The position numbers were made by a program, and so were the translations under genes. The notes under the pieces were generated by a model, which searched no databases, was not told the DNA's origin, and saw only the letters and a program-made list of their open reading frames with translations. Source: Phocoena phocoena (lineage: Eukaryota > Chordata > Mammalia > Artiodactyla > Phocoenidae). Taken from it: a DNA stretch of 64,000 nt. Where the stretch lies: assembly GCF_963924675.1 (NCBI RefSeq), contig NC_089222.1, forward strand, positions 5,834,501 to 5,898,500, written 5' to 3'. This document shows positions 22,798 to 34,829 of the stretch, one piece after another. Within the stretch, counting starts at the first letter, position 1; the number at the start of each line of letters is the position of its first letter.

Positions 22798-22865
22798 AGG
22801 GGTTAGCAAACTTTCTCTGCAAATGGCCTGATCGTAAATATTTTAGCTTTAATGGTCCCTCCACT
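22798..22865 (+). mobile_element. hAT-Charlie terminal fragment (MER33-like)
   Basis: CAGGGGTTAGCAAACTTTCT, CTGCAAATGGCCTGATCGTA and AATATTTTAGCTTT match the terminus of a hAT non-autonomous element (caggggtcggcaaactttttctg...). Only one end is present. Confidence 0.6.
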
Positions 22866-22984
22866 AAACCTAATACTGCCATGTGTTTTAAGTGCCCCTT
22901 CTAGGTGCTCTGACAGACCCTGCTCATCTCTGTTCCCACTATGTGCTCAGGTAGGCGTCTAGGAACTTCCTGTATTTCCTAGTG

Positions 22985-23114
22985 GATGTCAGGGTCCATG
23001 AGGTCAGTGATCATATTTCTTCAGTTTACAATTGCACTCGAGTGTCTTGCATACTGCCTGGCATATACTCTGCAAGCAATACATGTTTGTGAATGAATGA
23101 ATGAATGAATGAAT
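22985..23114 (+). mobile_element. L2 3' end with terminal (GAAT)n
   Basis: ATGAGGTCAGTGATCATATT, CTTGCATACTGCCTGGCATA and AAGCAATACATGTTTGTGAA are L2 3' end words, followed by five GAAT units at 23093-23112, the usual L2 tail. Confidence 0.65.
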
Positions 23115-25160
23115 CCTTCTTTTTTAAAAAGCTAAGGGTGCTGTAGGGGAAAAAATGTATTCACACTCTGTTTCATGAGATATTTAGAGAGAAATTTTTA
23201 AAAATGGACACTTAACTTGGCCTCTTGTTAGTTTATAAGGTTACAAACCGAAAACATTTTCTGCCTTTAAAGAAGTAGAAGAAAATAGACCTAGAAACAG
23301 ATATTATGACTAGCAATAACAGAAACAACAGGAACACCACCAACCATCACAACCACCACGGCAACAACCATTGCTAAAATTGGTTTGTCGAATAGACATT
23401 GAATTCGAAATGTACAAATAGAAAATGGCTTTATTTTCTTCCAAAAAGGCCTTCAAACACACTGTACTGGGTCATAATTCCCAGTCCCTGGGTGACTTTT
23501 TTTTTTTTTTTTGTAGACCCCATAGCAGTCAGAATGGAATCCAGTTTGGATTTTAACTGCTAAATGAGAGATTTTGACTGCATTTTGTATTAGATGTCAG
23601 AATTTCTAAAGTTCCATTCAACATAAATTTAGTGGGGAACCAACTAAGCTATGAGTATACAAAGGTTTATAAAAAAAAAAAAAAGTTAACCCGTAGTCAA
23701 GAAAATGAAGAGTGCTACAATATATGTGTATACATGTTGCCATGAAAGAAGGTATGGGGAGACACTGCCAGTACAAAAACACAGACCAAAGCACTGAAAT
23801 GTGACACAGCTTCTTCATGTATGGATGCATGAGTTTTTTATTATTTAAGAAAGAGTAAAGGGAAAGTATCATGAAATTGTAGAGTTGGAAGAGATCCTAG
23901 TGTTCATTTAGTGTAAGTTTCCCAACCAATTCAAGAGTTCTTACTCCAGAGCCCTAGCATGTTACTCGATGCAGTGTGCTCCCTATTGCGTCTCTATGTG
24001 TATGAATGTTACGGACATTCTAAAAACCAAAGAGAAACAAATATGAAAAGAGAAACTCCAGTCCCAGAATATATTGCTCAAGACAGTGCCTTCCTTTTTT
24101 TGGATTCCCCACGGTGCATAGAACTTTCCTTAGGGCAAAGTAAGTATTCACTCCATAGAAGCCTACTGCAAGACTGGCACCCTGGAAGCAGTTCAATATA
24201 AAAAAAACAATCATTTCAGGGACTACATGGAATTCCAGCCTTGCTCAATTCTGACAATTACTGATGCTGAAGGACATGCTAACTGAATGCACAAGCGAGC
24301 TGAGCAGTCAGGACCGTCTATAGCTATAGCTTGTGTAATGCGAAGAAATGCCACAGGCTACTTGTAAGGGTGGCTGTACAGTAATTGGCTTTTGGTGCAA
24401 ATGACTCATCCATCCTTAATTAGGGTAAAGGATAATCTCAAAGCAGGTAAGTGCTCAAGGTACAAGACACAACAAGCAAATTATACAAAGAATCTCATTG
24501 TACATACACTGAAATGCTGACAAGTAGCAGTATGGAAATTTTAGACCTAAAATGGTCTTTATAAAGTACTTATTCCAATTCCTTTTTTATTACTGGTGAG
24601 GAAACTATATAGCTCAGAACATTTTATTCTTCCCTGAAGTTGTCCTAGGAGTTGTTTCTCTTCATTAATTTTAGTAGTCAGCAGGCAACCCTTCCAAACC
24701 GATCAAGCAGATAAGCCTAGTCACAACACATTTATTTGTCAGTGCTTCCATACACATAGAAAAATTCACTGTCCTTCATTAAAACAACAGAGAAAGAAAA
24801 AATAATAAACTTTGAAGGGCTCATGTTATCTACTTCTGCAGTATTTGCCTATAAAATACATATGTTCTACCCAATAAATTTTATTGGTTTAATTCACACT
24901 ATGTTTTGTAGTAAGGGGACCTAGGTGTTTTGAGAATGGTACTAACATTTTAAAAGAGAGATTAAGAAATAATACTCAGTACAGATACCAGCACAAACAG
25001 ATCTTAAGCAGTGTGAAGATATTTTCATTTTTGTTCCCTCATGAATCCACACCTCAAACTCAACAAAAGTATGGGGCTACTATATATGTTTCAATGTAAT
25101 GATATCCTGAGCATAAGTAAGTTCACTCTATTCCAAGTGAGAGATTAAAGGAGATTTTTC
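23115..25160. other. 2-kb stretch without recognised elements
   Basis: Only short homopolymers (a T run at 23499-23513 and an A run near 23672-23684) are seen. Weak MIR-like words near 24590 are not sufficient. Open frames at 23618-24214 show no domain. Confidence 0.35.
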
Positions 25161-25164
25161 AGCT

Positions 25165-25290
25165 AATTATATTTACTCATTCAATAAAACATTTATTGAA
25201 TGCCCAGTATATGCCAATCACTGTCTGATGCACATGGTATCCAACAGTAAACAAAATATACAAATGTCTCTGCTCTCATGGAAATATAAA
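25165..25290 (-). mobile_element. L2 3' end fragment
   Basis: ATTCAATAAAACATTTATTG, AATGCCCAGTATATGCCAAT and CACTG, followed by AACAGTAAACAAAATATACA and CTGCTCTCATGG, are the reverse of the L2 3' end. Confidence 0.65.
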
Positions 25291-25823
25291 CTTTAAGTAA
25301 TGTAGATGGACTCTTTACATTAATATAATATTTAATTCACTTAGTTACATATGCATATTTAATATTACATATATTAGTAGCAATTTTGAATATTACCTTT
25401 TCCAGTGTCACATTTCAAAAACAATTTTATTCCAACTTCTACATGCAATTTTTAAAGCAATTTTAAAAATGTAAAAGTCGTGACACTCATCTAGCTGTTT
25501 TACAGTGTAAGAACACGGTTTTCATACTTCTTTTTTACACTCCCATGACTTATTTATTTTATAACAAGAAGTTTGTATCTCTTGACCCCAACATCCTTTT
25601 TACCCACTCCCTGTCCCCAGCGACCACCATCTGTTCTCTGTATCTATGATTTTGGTTTTATTTTGCTCTTTTGTTTTGTTTTTTAGGTTCCACATATAAA
25701 TGAAATCATATGGTATGTGTCTTTCTCTGTCTGACTTATTTTGCTTAACATAATTCCCTTTAGGTCCACTCATTTAATTTGTCAAGGTTTAGTTCTTTTT
25801 TAATAGCCAAGTAGTATTCCCTA

Positions 25824-25828
<5 letters not shown>

Positions 25829-25864
<36 letters not shown>
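25829..25864 (+). repeat. (TA)n microsatellite
   Basis: About 18 TA units replace the short TATATA segment normally found at this place in L1. Confidence 0.97.
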
Positions 25865-25865
<1 letters not shown>

Positions 25866-27487
25866 TTCTTTATACATTCATCCATTAATGGACACTTAGG
25901 CTGTTTCCATATTTTGGCTACTGTAAATAATGCTACAATGAACATGGGGGTGCAGATATCTTTTTGAATTAGTGTTTTCATTTTCTTTGGATAAATATCG
26001 AGAAGTGGAACTGCTGGATCATATGGTAGTTCTATTTTTAATTTTCTGAGGAACCTCCATGCTGTTTTCCATGGTGGCTGCACAAAATTACATTCCCACC
26101 AGCAATGTGCTAGGCTTCCATTTTCTCCCCATTTTTGCCAACGTTTGTTATTTCTTGTCTATTTGATAATAGCCATTCTAACAGGTATGAGGTGATATCT
26201 CATGGTTTTGATTTGCATTTCCCTAATAATTAGTGATGTTGAGCATCTTTTCATGTGCCTGTTGGCCATCTGTATGTCTTCTCTGGAAAAATATCTATTC
26301 AAATCCTCTGTCCATATTTTAATTTGATTATTTGTGGGATTTTTGGTTTTTGCTATTTTTTGGAATTCTCTATATATTTTGGATATTAATTCCTTATCAG
26401 ATATATGATTTGTAAATATTTTATCCCATTCAATGGGTTTTCTTTTCATTTTGTTGATGGTTTCTCTTGCTGTGCAGAAACTTTAGTTTTATGTAGTTGT
26501 CTGTGTGTTTTATCTACTTGTTTATTTTTGCTTTTATTGCGTTTGCTTTTGGAGTCAGATCCAAAAATTCATTGCCATGACAGATGTCAAGTAGCTTACT
26601 GCTTACATTTTATTCTGGGAGTTTTATGGTTTTAGGTCTTATTTTCAATCTTTAATCCATTTTGAGTTGATTTTTGTGTATGGTGTGACAGAGTGGTCTA
26701 GTTTTATTCTTTTACATGTACGGTGTACAGGTCTTTCACCTCCTTGATTAAATTAATCCCTAGGGTTGTTTTTTTTTGGATGCAATTGTAAACAGAATTG
26801 TTTTCTTAATTTATCTTTCTGATAGTTGTTATTTGTTAGTGTACAGAAACACTATTGACTTTTGTATATTGATTTTGTACCATTTCATTTTACTGAATTT
26901 GCCTATTAGTTCTAACAGTTTTTGGTGGCATCTTTTAGGGTTTTCTATATATAAAATCATGTCATCTGCAAAAAGTGAGTTTTACTTCTTCCTTTCCAAT
27001 TTGGATGCCTTTTATTTATTTTTCTTGCCTAACTTCTCTGGCAAGGATTTCCAGTATTATGTTAAATAAAAGTGGGTGGCGTGGGCATCCTTGTTTTGTT
27101 TCTGATCTCAGAGGAAATGCTTTCAGCTTTTCACCAGTGAGAATGATGTTAGCTGTGGGCTTGTCATATATAGCCTTTATTATGTAGAAGTACATTCCCT
27201 CTACATCCACCCACTTTGTTGAGAGTTTTTACCGTAAATGGATGGTGAATTTTGTCAGATATTTTCCTGCATCTATCGATATGATCCTATGATTTTCTAC
27301 CCTTCATTTTGTTAATGTAGTGTATCAGGTTGATTTATTTGCATATGTTCAACAATCTTTGCTTCCCTGGAGTAAATTCCACTTGATCATGGTGTATGAT
27401 GCTTTTAATGTATTGTTGAATTCAGTTTGCTAATATTTTGATGAGGATTTTTGCATCTATGTTCAGCAAGGATATTGGACTGTAATT

Positions 27488-27513
27488 TTCTTTCTTTCTT
27501 TCTTTCTTTCTTT
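27488..27513 (+). repeat. (TTTC)n short tandem repeat
   Basis: About six TTTC units expand the natural TTTTCTTTTC motif of antisense L1 ORF2. Confidence 0.9.
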
Positions 27514-29895
27514 TGTGGTGTCCTCATCTGGCTTTGGTATTAGTGCTATGTTGGCCTCGTAAAATTTGTTTGCAAACATTCATTCCTCTTCAATATTTTG
27601 GAAGATTTTAAGAAATATAGGTATTAAATATTTGAATGTTTGGTAGAATTTACCAGTGAAGCTGTCTGGTCCAGGACTTTTGTTTGTTGGAAGGTTTATG
27701 ATTATTGATTAAATTTTCTTACTAGTATTTGATCTATTTAGATTTTTTTAGTTTTTCTTGATTCAGTCTTGGAAGATTGTATAATTCTAAGAATTTATCC
27801 ATTTTTTTCTAGGTTGTCCAATTTGTTACCGTATAGTTGTTTGTAGTAGGCTCTTATGATCCTTTGTATTTCTGTGGTATGAGTTGTAACTTTTCTTTCT
27901 TTTCTGATTTTTATTTGAGCACTCTTCCTTTTTTGACTGGAGAGTCTAGCTAAAGGCTTGTCAATTTGATCTTTTCCAAGAACCAGCTCTTAATTTCATT
28001 GGTCTCTTCCACTGTCTTTTTATTCTCTATTTCATTTATTTCTCCTTTTAACTTTATTATTTCCTTCGTTCTGCTAACTTTAAGCTTTGTTTGTTCCTCT
28101 TTTTCTAGTTTCTTTAGGTGTAAAGTTAGATTGTTTATATATTTGAGATTTTTCTTGAGGTAGACCTGTATTCCTATGAACTTTTCTCTTTAGAACTTCT
28201 TTTGCTGCGTGCCATAGATTTTGGCATGTCATATTTCCATTTTTACTTGTCTCTAGGTATTTTTAAATTTCTCCTTTGATTTCTTTGTTCACCCAATGGT
28301 TGCTCAGTAGCATGTTGTTTAACCTCCACATACTGTGATTTTTTTTTCAGTTTTCTTCTTGGGATTAATTTCAAGTTTCATAACACTGTGATCAGAAAAG
28401 ATGCTTGATATGATTTCAATCTTCTTAAATTTTATTGAGACTTGTTTTGTGGCCTAACGTGTGACCTGTCTTGGAGAATGTTCCATGTTCACTTGAGAAG
28501 AATGAATATTCTGCTGCTTTGGGGTGGACTGTTCTATATACATCTGTTAAGTATATCTGATCTAATGTGTTGCTTAATGCCAGTGTTTCCTTGTTGGTTT
28601 TCTGTCTGGATGATCTATCCATTGATGTATGGATTGTTAAATTTCCCTACTAGTATTGTATTTCTGTCAATTTCTCTCTTTAGGCCTGTTAATATTTGCT
28701 TTATATATGTTGGTGCTCCTACATTAGGTGCATATATACTTACAAATATTGTATCTTCTTGTTGGATTTACCCCTTTGTTATTATTTAATGCATTTCTTT
28801 GTCTTTTATCACAGTCTTTGTTTTAAAGTCTATTTTGTCTGAGTATTGCTACCCCAGCTTTCTTTTTGTTTGGGCAGGTGGTAGCTTGCCAAGAACTGTC
28901 TTTCCAATTGTTACTGTCCTTTGGAGCCCCAAAACTCAAACCCCTTTGGCCACCAGAGCTAGGTGATCAAGAGGCATCCCCTGTGTGGATTGCACACACC
29001 CACCAGCTTTAGCACAAAGATTCTTTGTATATATACCAGCTTTAGCAAGGGACCAGGAGAATGCTGTGACCTCTTGTGCTTGCTGGCCCCAGCCAGGGAG
29101 GGGTCGAGTGCTACAGCAGCTTGCCTTAGCAGGGCAGCAGGAATGTGCTGCCTCTGCATACCCACCTGTGGTAGCAGGTAGATGGAGAGGACAGTTATGT
29201 CATCCTCCAGCACCTCTGTCTCCAAAGAGGGTCTCAAATCTCCCCTGCCCCTCCAGCAGGTGCTTTCAGATTAGCAAATGAATCTCCTCCACATAGACTA
29301 AGTGCTTTTCAAACTGGTGCTTTTGCATTGGGTTCTAGAGTGATTGAGATCACAGGAAGCCCTTTAAAAGGAGAATCCCAGTTCCCAACGGCCCTCTGGG
29401 TCCCCTGGACAGAAGCCCCAACAGTTTTCTAAACCAAACGTAAGGGGGTTCATCTCTCTGGTGCAGGTCCCAAGAGTTGGGATGCCTGATGCAGGGCACA
29501 AGGCCCTCTCTTCCCTGGGAGAAGCTCAGACTTGTGAGATCCCTCCCTATTGTGGGTCACCACATGGGGGTGGGGTTTGGATGAGTCCACATCTCTGCCT
29601 CTGCCTCTGCTGTCCATCTTGATATGGTCCTTTTATCCCTTGCTGTGCAGGAACAGTAAAGCCTGATTTCATTCCTTTTTCAGAGGACATTTTTCCATAT
29701 GCAGCTATACATTTGGCACGTCCAAGGGAAGAGGTGAGTTCAGGATCTTTCCATGCCACCATCTGGGACTGCCCTGTGTTTTTCACTTTTCTCTAAATTG
29801 AGATAATGATGCTATGCTACAAAGACCCATATGTATATCGGTATCATTATCATTTACCCTTTCTTACTGTGGGTAGATATACATGGTTTTCACAA

Positions 29896-29909
29896 AGTAA
29901 CTACTTATT
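29896..29909. repeat. Left copy of 14-bp target site duplication
   Basis: AGTAACTACTTATT recurs exactly at 31624-31637. The pair brackets the L1-derived insertion between them. Confidence 0.85.
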
Positions 29910-31623
29910 TATTTATTTATTTTTGTCTGAATATTTTTAGTTATAAAATGAGCTTTCAGGAATAGAGAAGTAGCTGAAACAATAAGGATGTGCTTATTGT
30001 ATACTTAATGATGAAAGAAATGGCTAGATTCGGTAGCAAAAGCTTTGAGAATAGCCATTAATCTGAGATAGAACACCTATCTTTGAGCCTTTTTTTTTTA
30101 ATGGATCTTTATCGGAGTGTAAGTGGTTCAAAATACTGCGTTAATTTCTGTTGTACAACAAAGTGAATCAGCCACATGCATACATATGTCCTCATATCCC
30201 CTCCCTCTTGAGCCTCCCTCCCATCCTCCCTATCCCACCCTTCTAGGTCATCACAAAGCACCGAGCTGATCCCTGTGCTATGCTGCTGCTTCCCACTAGC
30301 TAACTATTTTACATTCGGTAGTGTATATATGTCGATGCTACTCTCACTTTGTCCCAGCTTCCCCCTCCCACCCTGTGTCCTCAAGTCCATTCTCTATGTC
30401 TATATCTTTATTCCTGCCCTGAAACTAGGTTCATCAGTACCTTTTTTTGTTTTTTTAGATTCCATATATATGCGTTAGCATACGGTATTTGTTTTTCCCT
30501 TTCTGGCTTACTTCGCTCTGTATAACAGACTCTAGGTCTATCCACCTCATTACAAATAGCTCAATTTCATTTCTTTTAATGGCTGAGTAATATCCCATTG
30601 TATATATATGCCACATCTTCTTTATCCATTCATCTGATGATGGACACTTAGGTTGTTTCCATCTCCTGGCTATTGTAAATAGAGCTGCAATAAACATTTT
30701 GGTACATGACTCTTTTTGAATTATGGTTTTCTCAGGGTATATGCCCAGTAGTGGGATTGCTGGGTCATATGGCAGCTCTATTTTTAGTTTTATAAGGAAC
30801 CTCCATACTGTTCCCCATAGTGGCTGTATCAATTTACATTCCCACCAACAGTGCAGGAGGGTTCCCTTTTCTCCACACCCTTTCCAGCATTTATTGTTTC
30901 TAGATATTTTGATAATGGCCATTCTGACCAGCATGAGGTGATACCTCCTTGTAGTTTTGATTTGCATTTCTCTAATAATTAGTGATGTTGAGCAACTTTT
31001 CATGTGCCTATTGCCTATCTGTATGTCTTCCTTGGTGAAATGTCTGTTTAGGTCTTCTGCCCATTTTTTAACTGGACTGTTTGGGGGTTTTTGGATATTG
31101 AGCTCCATGAGCTGTTTGTGTGTTTTGGAGATTAATCCTTTGTCTGTTGCTTCATTTGCAAATAAAAAAGAAAGAAGAAAGGCCTTGGCTGTGGAGGGTG
31201 GGGCCTATGCTTAGGACCCACAGGGCTGGAAAAGGCCCTGGGGGCTGTGGAGGGTGGGGCTTAGGCTCAAGGAACAGAAGGGGCCCAGGCATGCCCCCAA
31301 TCCCTTGTCTCAGAGGGTGGGAGACCTCATCTGGGAACCCAGCAGGCCTCCTGGGCTCGAGTGGTGGGGCAAATGCCCTCTGCTCCTCTCCCACTCCTCC
31401 CAGAGGGCCCCTCCCACCTGTCTCCCTGGTCTCAGGGATGCCCATCCTGTCTGGCCTCCACTTCTCCTCACCTCTCAGTCCCCCCACGTCCTACTGTTTC
31501 AGTTGGGGGTTCCTCATATCTCCTTGGACATCAGGGTCCCCAACCAGTGACCAGTATGTGCCCTAGTTGTGGGGTGACATTAACTCAGCATCTTCCCACA
31601 CGGCCATCTTGACTCTGCCTCTC
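29910..31623 (-). mobile_element. Internally deleted L1 with 5' UTR start and apparent 3' transduction
   Basis: In L1 sense (right to left) it starts at the element's own 5' end (GAGGCAGAGTCAAGATGGCC, complement of 31603-31622) and runs about 450 bp of GC-rich 5' UTR. Near 31160-31180 it jumps into the 3' part of ORF2, then the 3' UTR and a 10-base A tail (T run 30090-30099). Non-L1 sequence of about 164 bp follows (29926-30089), then a second A-rich tail (AAATAAATAAATA in sense, about 29908-29925) and the target duplication. The L1 poly(A) signal reads GATAAA here instead of AATAAA. ORF1 and most of ORF2 are absent, so it cannot mobilise itself. Confidence 0.85.
30455..31108 (-). pseudogene. 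L1 ORF2 C-terminal remnant (217 codons, open)
   Basis: The frame encodes the C-terminal domain of L1 ORF2p, with the Cys-rich segment [18 protein letters not shown] (the conserved zinc-knuckle-like motif) and the [13 protein letters not shown] motif, and it ends at the usual C-terminal region. Endonuclease and reverse transcriptase domains are not present because of the internal deletion. The 217 codons without a stop suggest that this L1 is among the younger ones in the window. It is not a functional gene. Confidence 0.85.
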
Positions 31624-31637
31624 AGTAACTACTTATT
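31624..31637. repeat. Right copy of 14-bp target site duplication
   Basis: Identical to 29896-29909; it abuts the exact 5' end of the L1. Confidence 0.85.
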
Positions 31638-32054
31638 ATTATAATGCCTTTTAAAGTGATTGTTGAAAAGCTTCTTTACACTTATATCCAATAATGCAAT
31701 CATAATACTAATTATAATATTATAATTGCTAAATTTTAAAATCGTTTTTTACTGATTCTGTCAAGTGACCTCTACAAACATTAAAATTGGTATTATTTTA
31801 TGGTAATGTATCTTCCCCAAAGTTTTGTTCTATAAAAATAAAGCAATTCAGAAAGCTTGCCCAGATATTATTACAACTTCATAAAGACTTAAAAAAGATC
31901 ACTCCTCTGCTAAGGGAGATTTTTTTGAGGAAAAATACAGTTCCTTCTACGTTTAGCTATATATGGTAGAAATACCCATTGTTATTATTTTACCTTCTCT
32001 GTGAGTTTGCTATTTCTCTCACACTCTTTCTTTGGGACATTTTTTACAAAGGGG
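31638..32054. other. Unassigned AT-rich sequence
   Basis: This is unique-looking DNA between two L1 insertions. No gene is seen. Confidence 0.4.
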
Positions 32055-32389
32055 ATTTTAAAAGGTAATGCCATTCTTACTGGTGTGAGGTGATATCTCA
32101 TTGTAGTTTTGATTTGCATTTCTCTAATGATTAGTGATGTTGAGCATCCTTTCATGTGTTTGTTGGCAACCTGTATATCTTCTTTGGAGAAATGTCTACT
32201 TTGGTCTTCTGCCCATTTTTGGATTGGGTTGCTTGTTTTGTTGATATTGAGCTTCATGAGCTGCTTGTAAATTTTGGACATTAATCCTTTGTCAGTTGCT
32301 TCATCTGTAAATATTTTCTCCCATTCTGAGGGTTGTCTTTTCGTCTTGTTGATGGTTTCCTTTGCTGTGCAAAATCTTTTAAGTTTCAT
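31985..32389 (-). pseudogene. Inverted L1 ORF2 remnant (open frame of 134 codons)
   Basis: The frame covers the inverted ORF2 piece of the twin-primed L1 and then reads on into flanking DNA. The first 100 or so residues ([20 protein letters not shown] onward to the [20 protein letters not shown] segment) are ORF2p just upstream of its Cys-rich C-terminus. The remainder is unrelated flank. It is not a functional protein. Confidence 0.8.
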
Positions 32390-33237
32390 TAGGTCTCATG
32401 GCCATCATGAAAAAACCTACAAGCAATAAATGCTGGAGAGGGTATGGAGAAAAGGGAACCCTCTTGCACTGTTGGTGGGAATGTAAATTGATGCAGCCAC
32501 TATAGAGAACAGTATGGAAGTTCCTTAAAAAACTAAAAATAGAACTACCATACAACCCAGCAATCCCAGTACTGGGCATATACCCTGAGAAAACCATAAT
32601 TCAAAAAGAGTCATGTACCACAATGCTCATTGCAGCTCTATTTACAATAGCCAGGGCATGGAAGCAACCTAAGTGTCCATCAACAGATGAATGGATAAAG
32701 AAGATGTGGCACATATATACAGTGGAATATTACTCAGCCGTAAAAAGAAACAAAATTGAGTTATTTGTAGTGAGGTGGATGGACCTAGAGTCTGTTACAC
32801 AGAGTGAAGTAAGTCAGAAATAGAAAAACAAATACCGTATGCTAACACATATATATGGAATCTAAAAAAAAAAAAAGAAATGGTTCTGAAGAACCTAGGG
32901 GCAGGACAGAAATAAAGACACAGACGTAAAGAATGGACCTGTGGACACAGCGAAGGGAAAGGGGAAGCTAGGATGAAGTGAGAGTGGCATGGACATATAT
33001 ACACTACCAAATGTCAAATAGATAGCTAGTGGGAAGCAGCCACATAGCACAGGGAGATCAGCTCAGTGCTTTGTGACCACCTAGAGGGGTGGGATAGGGA
33101 GGGTGGGAGGGAGATTCAAGAGGGAGGAGGCATGGAGATATATGTATATGTATAGCTGATTCACTTTGTTATACAACAGAAACTAACACACCATTATAAA
33201 GCAATTATACTCCAATAAAGATGTTAAAAAAAAAAAA
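32055..33237 (+). mobile_element. L1 insertion with 5' inversion (twin priming)
   Basis: The left part (32055-32400) is ORF2 in antisense; the right part (32401-33237) is ORF2 C-terminus plus 3' UTR in sense, ending CCAATAAAGATGTT and an A tail. The two parts are neighbours in intact L1: the antisense part ends at AGAATGGC (sense) and the right part resumes at GGCCATCATGAAAAAACC. This is the classic product of twin priming during target-primed reverse transcription. A target duplication is not clear; only AATGCC is shared by the two flanks. Confidence 0.9.
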
Positions 33238-33239
33238 CC

Positions 33240-34825
33240 AACAATGCCTTGTTGGTTTCTATGGCTTTATCATAATTCCCTTTTCTTTGTAGGGCAGTTT
33301 AGGACTATTTCATCAGTGCGTAAGTCGAGTCATCACTTACACTCATGGTGTTGGAGGGGTTTCTACTTCACTAGGAATGCTTCCTTGTGCGTTTGGCAGA
33401 GAGATGTCCAGAGTCAACAAGAGCCATGCAGCAGAATGAGGACCTGGCTTACGTACAGTTGCTGGAGACGCTGTTTTCAGTATAAAGCTGGCATAAGGTT
33501 GTTCCATCGACAGATGTTTATTGAGCATCTACTGGGAATAATGTAATTTCTGAGCACTTTAACTGAGTGTTCTGAGCCAAGTCTGTTTTTTGATGCTCCT
33601 CCACAAGCTCTTGGCACAAGCTCTTTCCATCTTTCTTTTAAGGATGTTAAAGCATGTAAGCTAAGTGTCCTTCACAAAGGTAAGATGTCCCAGGACTCAG
33701 CTCTAAAGCCAGAGTATGAATGGTATTTTTTTGTGAACCATCAGTATGATGATTTACCCATTATACGTGATGGAATTAGTCTTCCAACTGCTATTCTTTT
33801 TGACAGGTAACTTTACTTGATTAACATACGGTTATAGGAAAACCCCACTATCAGCATTGTCAAAATCCAACATATGTCTATTATTTGGAACACTCTAAAG
33901 ATGATTAATTTGGGAAGAGAATGGGGACATTGCTTTTGAAAATGTAAGCCTTCTGCTTTATCTCAGTATACTGGTGAACCATAAATAACCATTGTCAAAA
34001 TATATCATCTTGTTGCTGAGATGTTTTGACATCTAGCCCTTCTGCAATAAAAATTCTGCATATATTTTCTTCCATAAATATATATTGCTTCATGCACAAA
34101 AACATACAGTTCTGTATTTCATATACAGTTTTTGTATTTCATAATTTTTAGAATTATGCAGATTTAGGTGCATAATATAGAGTAAAAATAACATTTTTTT
34201 TTCTCTAAGTTATAGAACTGGTAAATTGTTTCATAATTTGTCCTTCCTAGAATAGCTTCCTTTGAACTGAGAAACTATTTTCAGGGCTTCTTGTGAAAGT
34301 AAAATTATGAGTCAAAAGGGTTTGCACAAATTAGATTAGTTTGTTTTGCATATTTTGAATTATTCTAGAAATAATATTATTCCCTCATAGTCTTTTGTAA
34401 CAGAATCAAAAATAATGCCATAATTCAATAGAGCAATACAAAGTGACCGCAATCCCCACACGATACATGACAACTTTGCCTCATATCAATTCGCTAAAAA
34501 GACTAAACAAACTAAAATATTTAGGATTACAAGATAGTTATACTTCCCAGAGGAATGATGTCAACAGATGAAGATGACACAGCAGAGAAATGAGTGTTAA
34601 GTGAGCATTCTGAAATTAAATTCATTTAACAGTGATTCCCTTGTCCCTAGAAGACTGTCTGGTTAGTCTCGAGGAGACACTTGAGGTTTATTTTCTAAAC
34701 TCACAACTTGGGGCCATGATTGCCAGGCTTAAACAAAAATTTTGCCAGCACCCAGGTTGCCTGAGGACGAGGTCAGCGTTCTGTGGCTTTGACAATTGGG
34801 CCCCTGTGTCTTCTCTGTTGTGGTA
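33240..34825. other. Unassigned unique sequence
   Basis: No gene or clear repeat over about 1.6 kb, apart from a very short L2-like word near 33515 (GATGTTTATTGAGCATCTAC). Open frames at 33244-33546 and 34632-34826 show no domain. Confidence 0.35.
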
Positions 34826-34829
34826 ATGG

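Larger units (their letters stand above)
25540..29785 (-). mobile_element. Internally deleted L1 (L1MA-like), 3' UTR to 5' UTR
   Basis: From left to right the antisense L1 runs from the 3' UTR (AGGTTCCACATATAAATGAA) through most of ORF2 to the endonuclease region (TTGCTACCCCAGCTTTCTTT, 28846-28866). It then jumps to 5' UTR sequence (28880-29785) ending at the element's 5' side (GAACTCACCTCTTCCC in sense). ORF1 and the start of ORF2 are missing. A second gap lies at about 26720, where TTTACATGTA joins CGGTGTACAGGTCTTTCACC; in related L1s several hundred bases lie between these. ORF2 remnants survive as short frames (25760-26083 and 26159-26449, both minus). No target duplication was found. Confidence 0.85.

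Noticed and set aside
28959..29281. Overlapping frames up to 98 codons on both strands
   Set aside because: They lie in the 5' UTR part of the L1 at 25540-29785.
31120..31612. GC-rich overlapping frames up to 148 codons on both strands
   Set aside because: The region is the 5' UTR of an L1; the frames reflect GC content and overlap each other on both strands.
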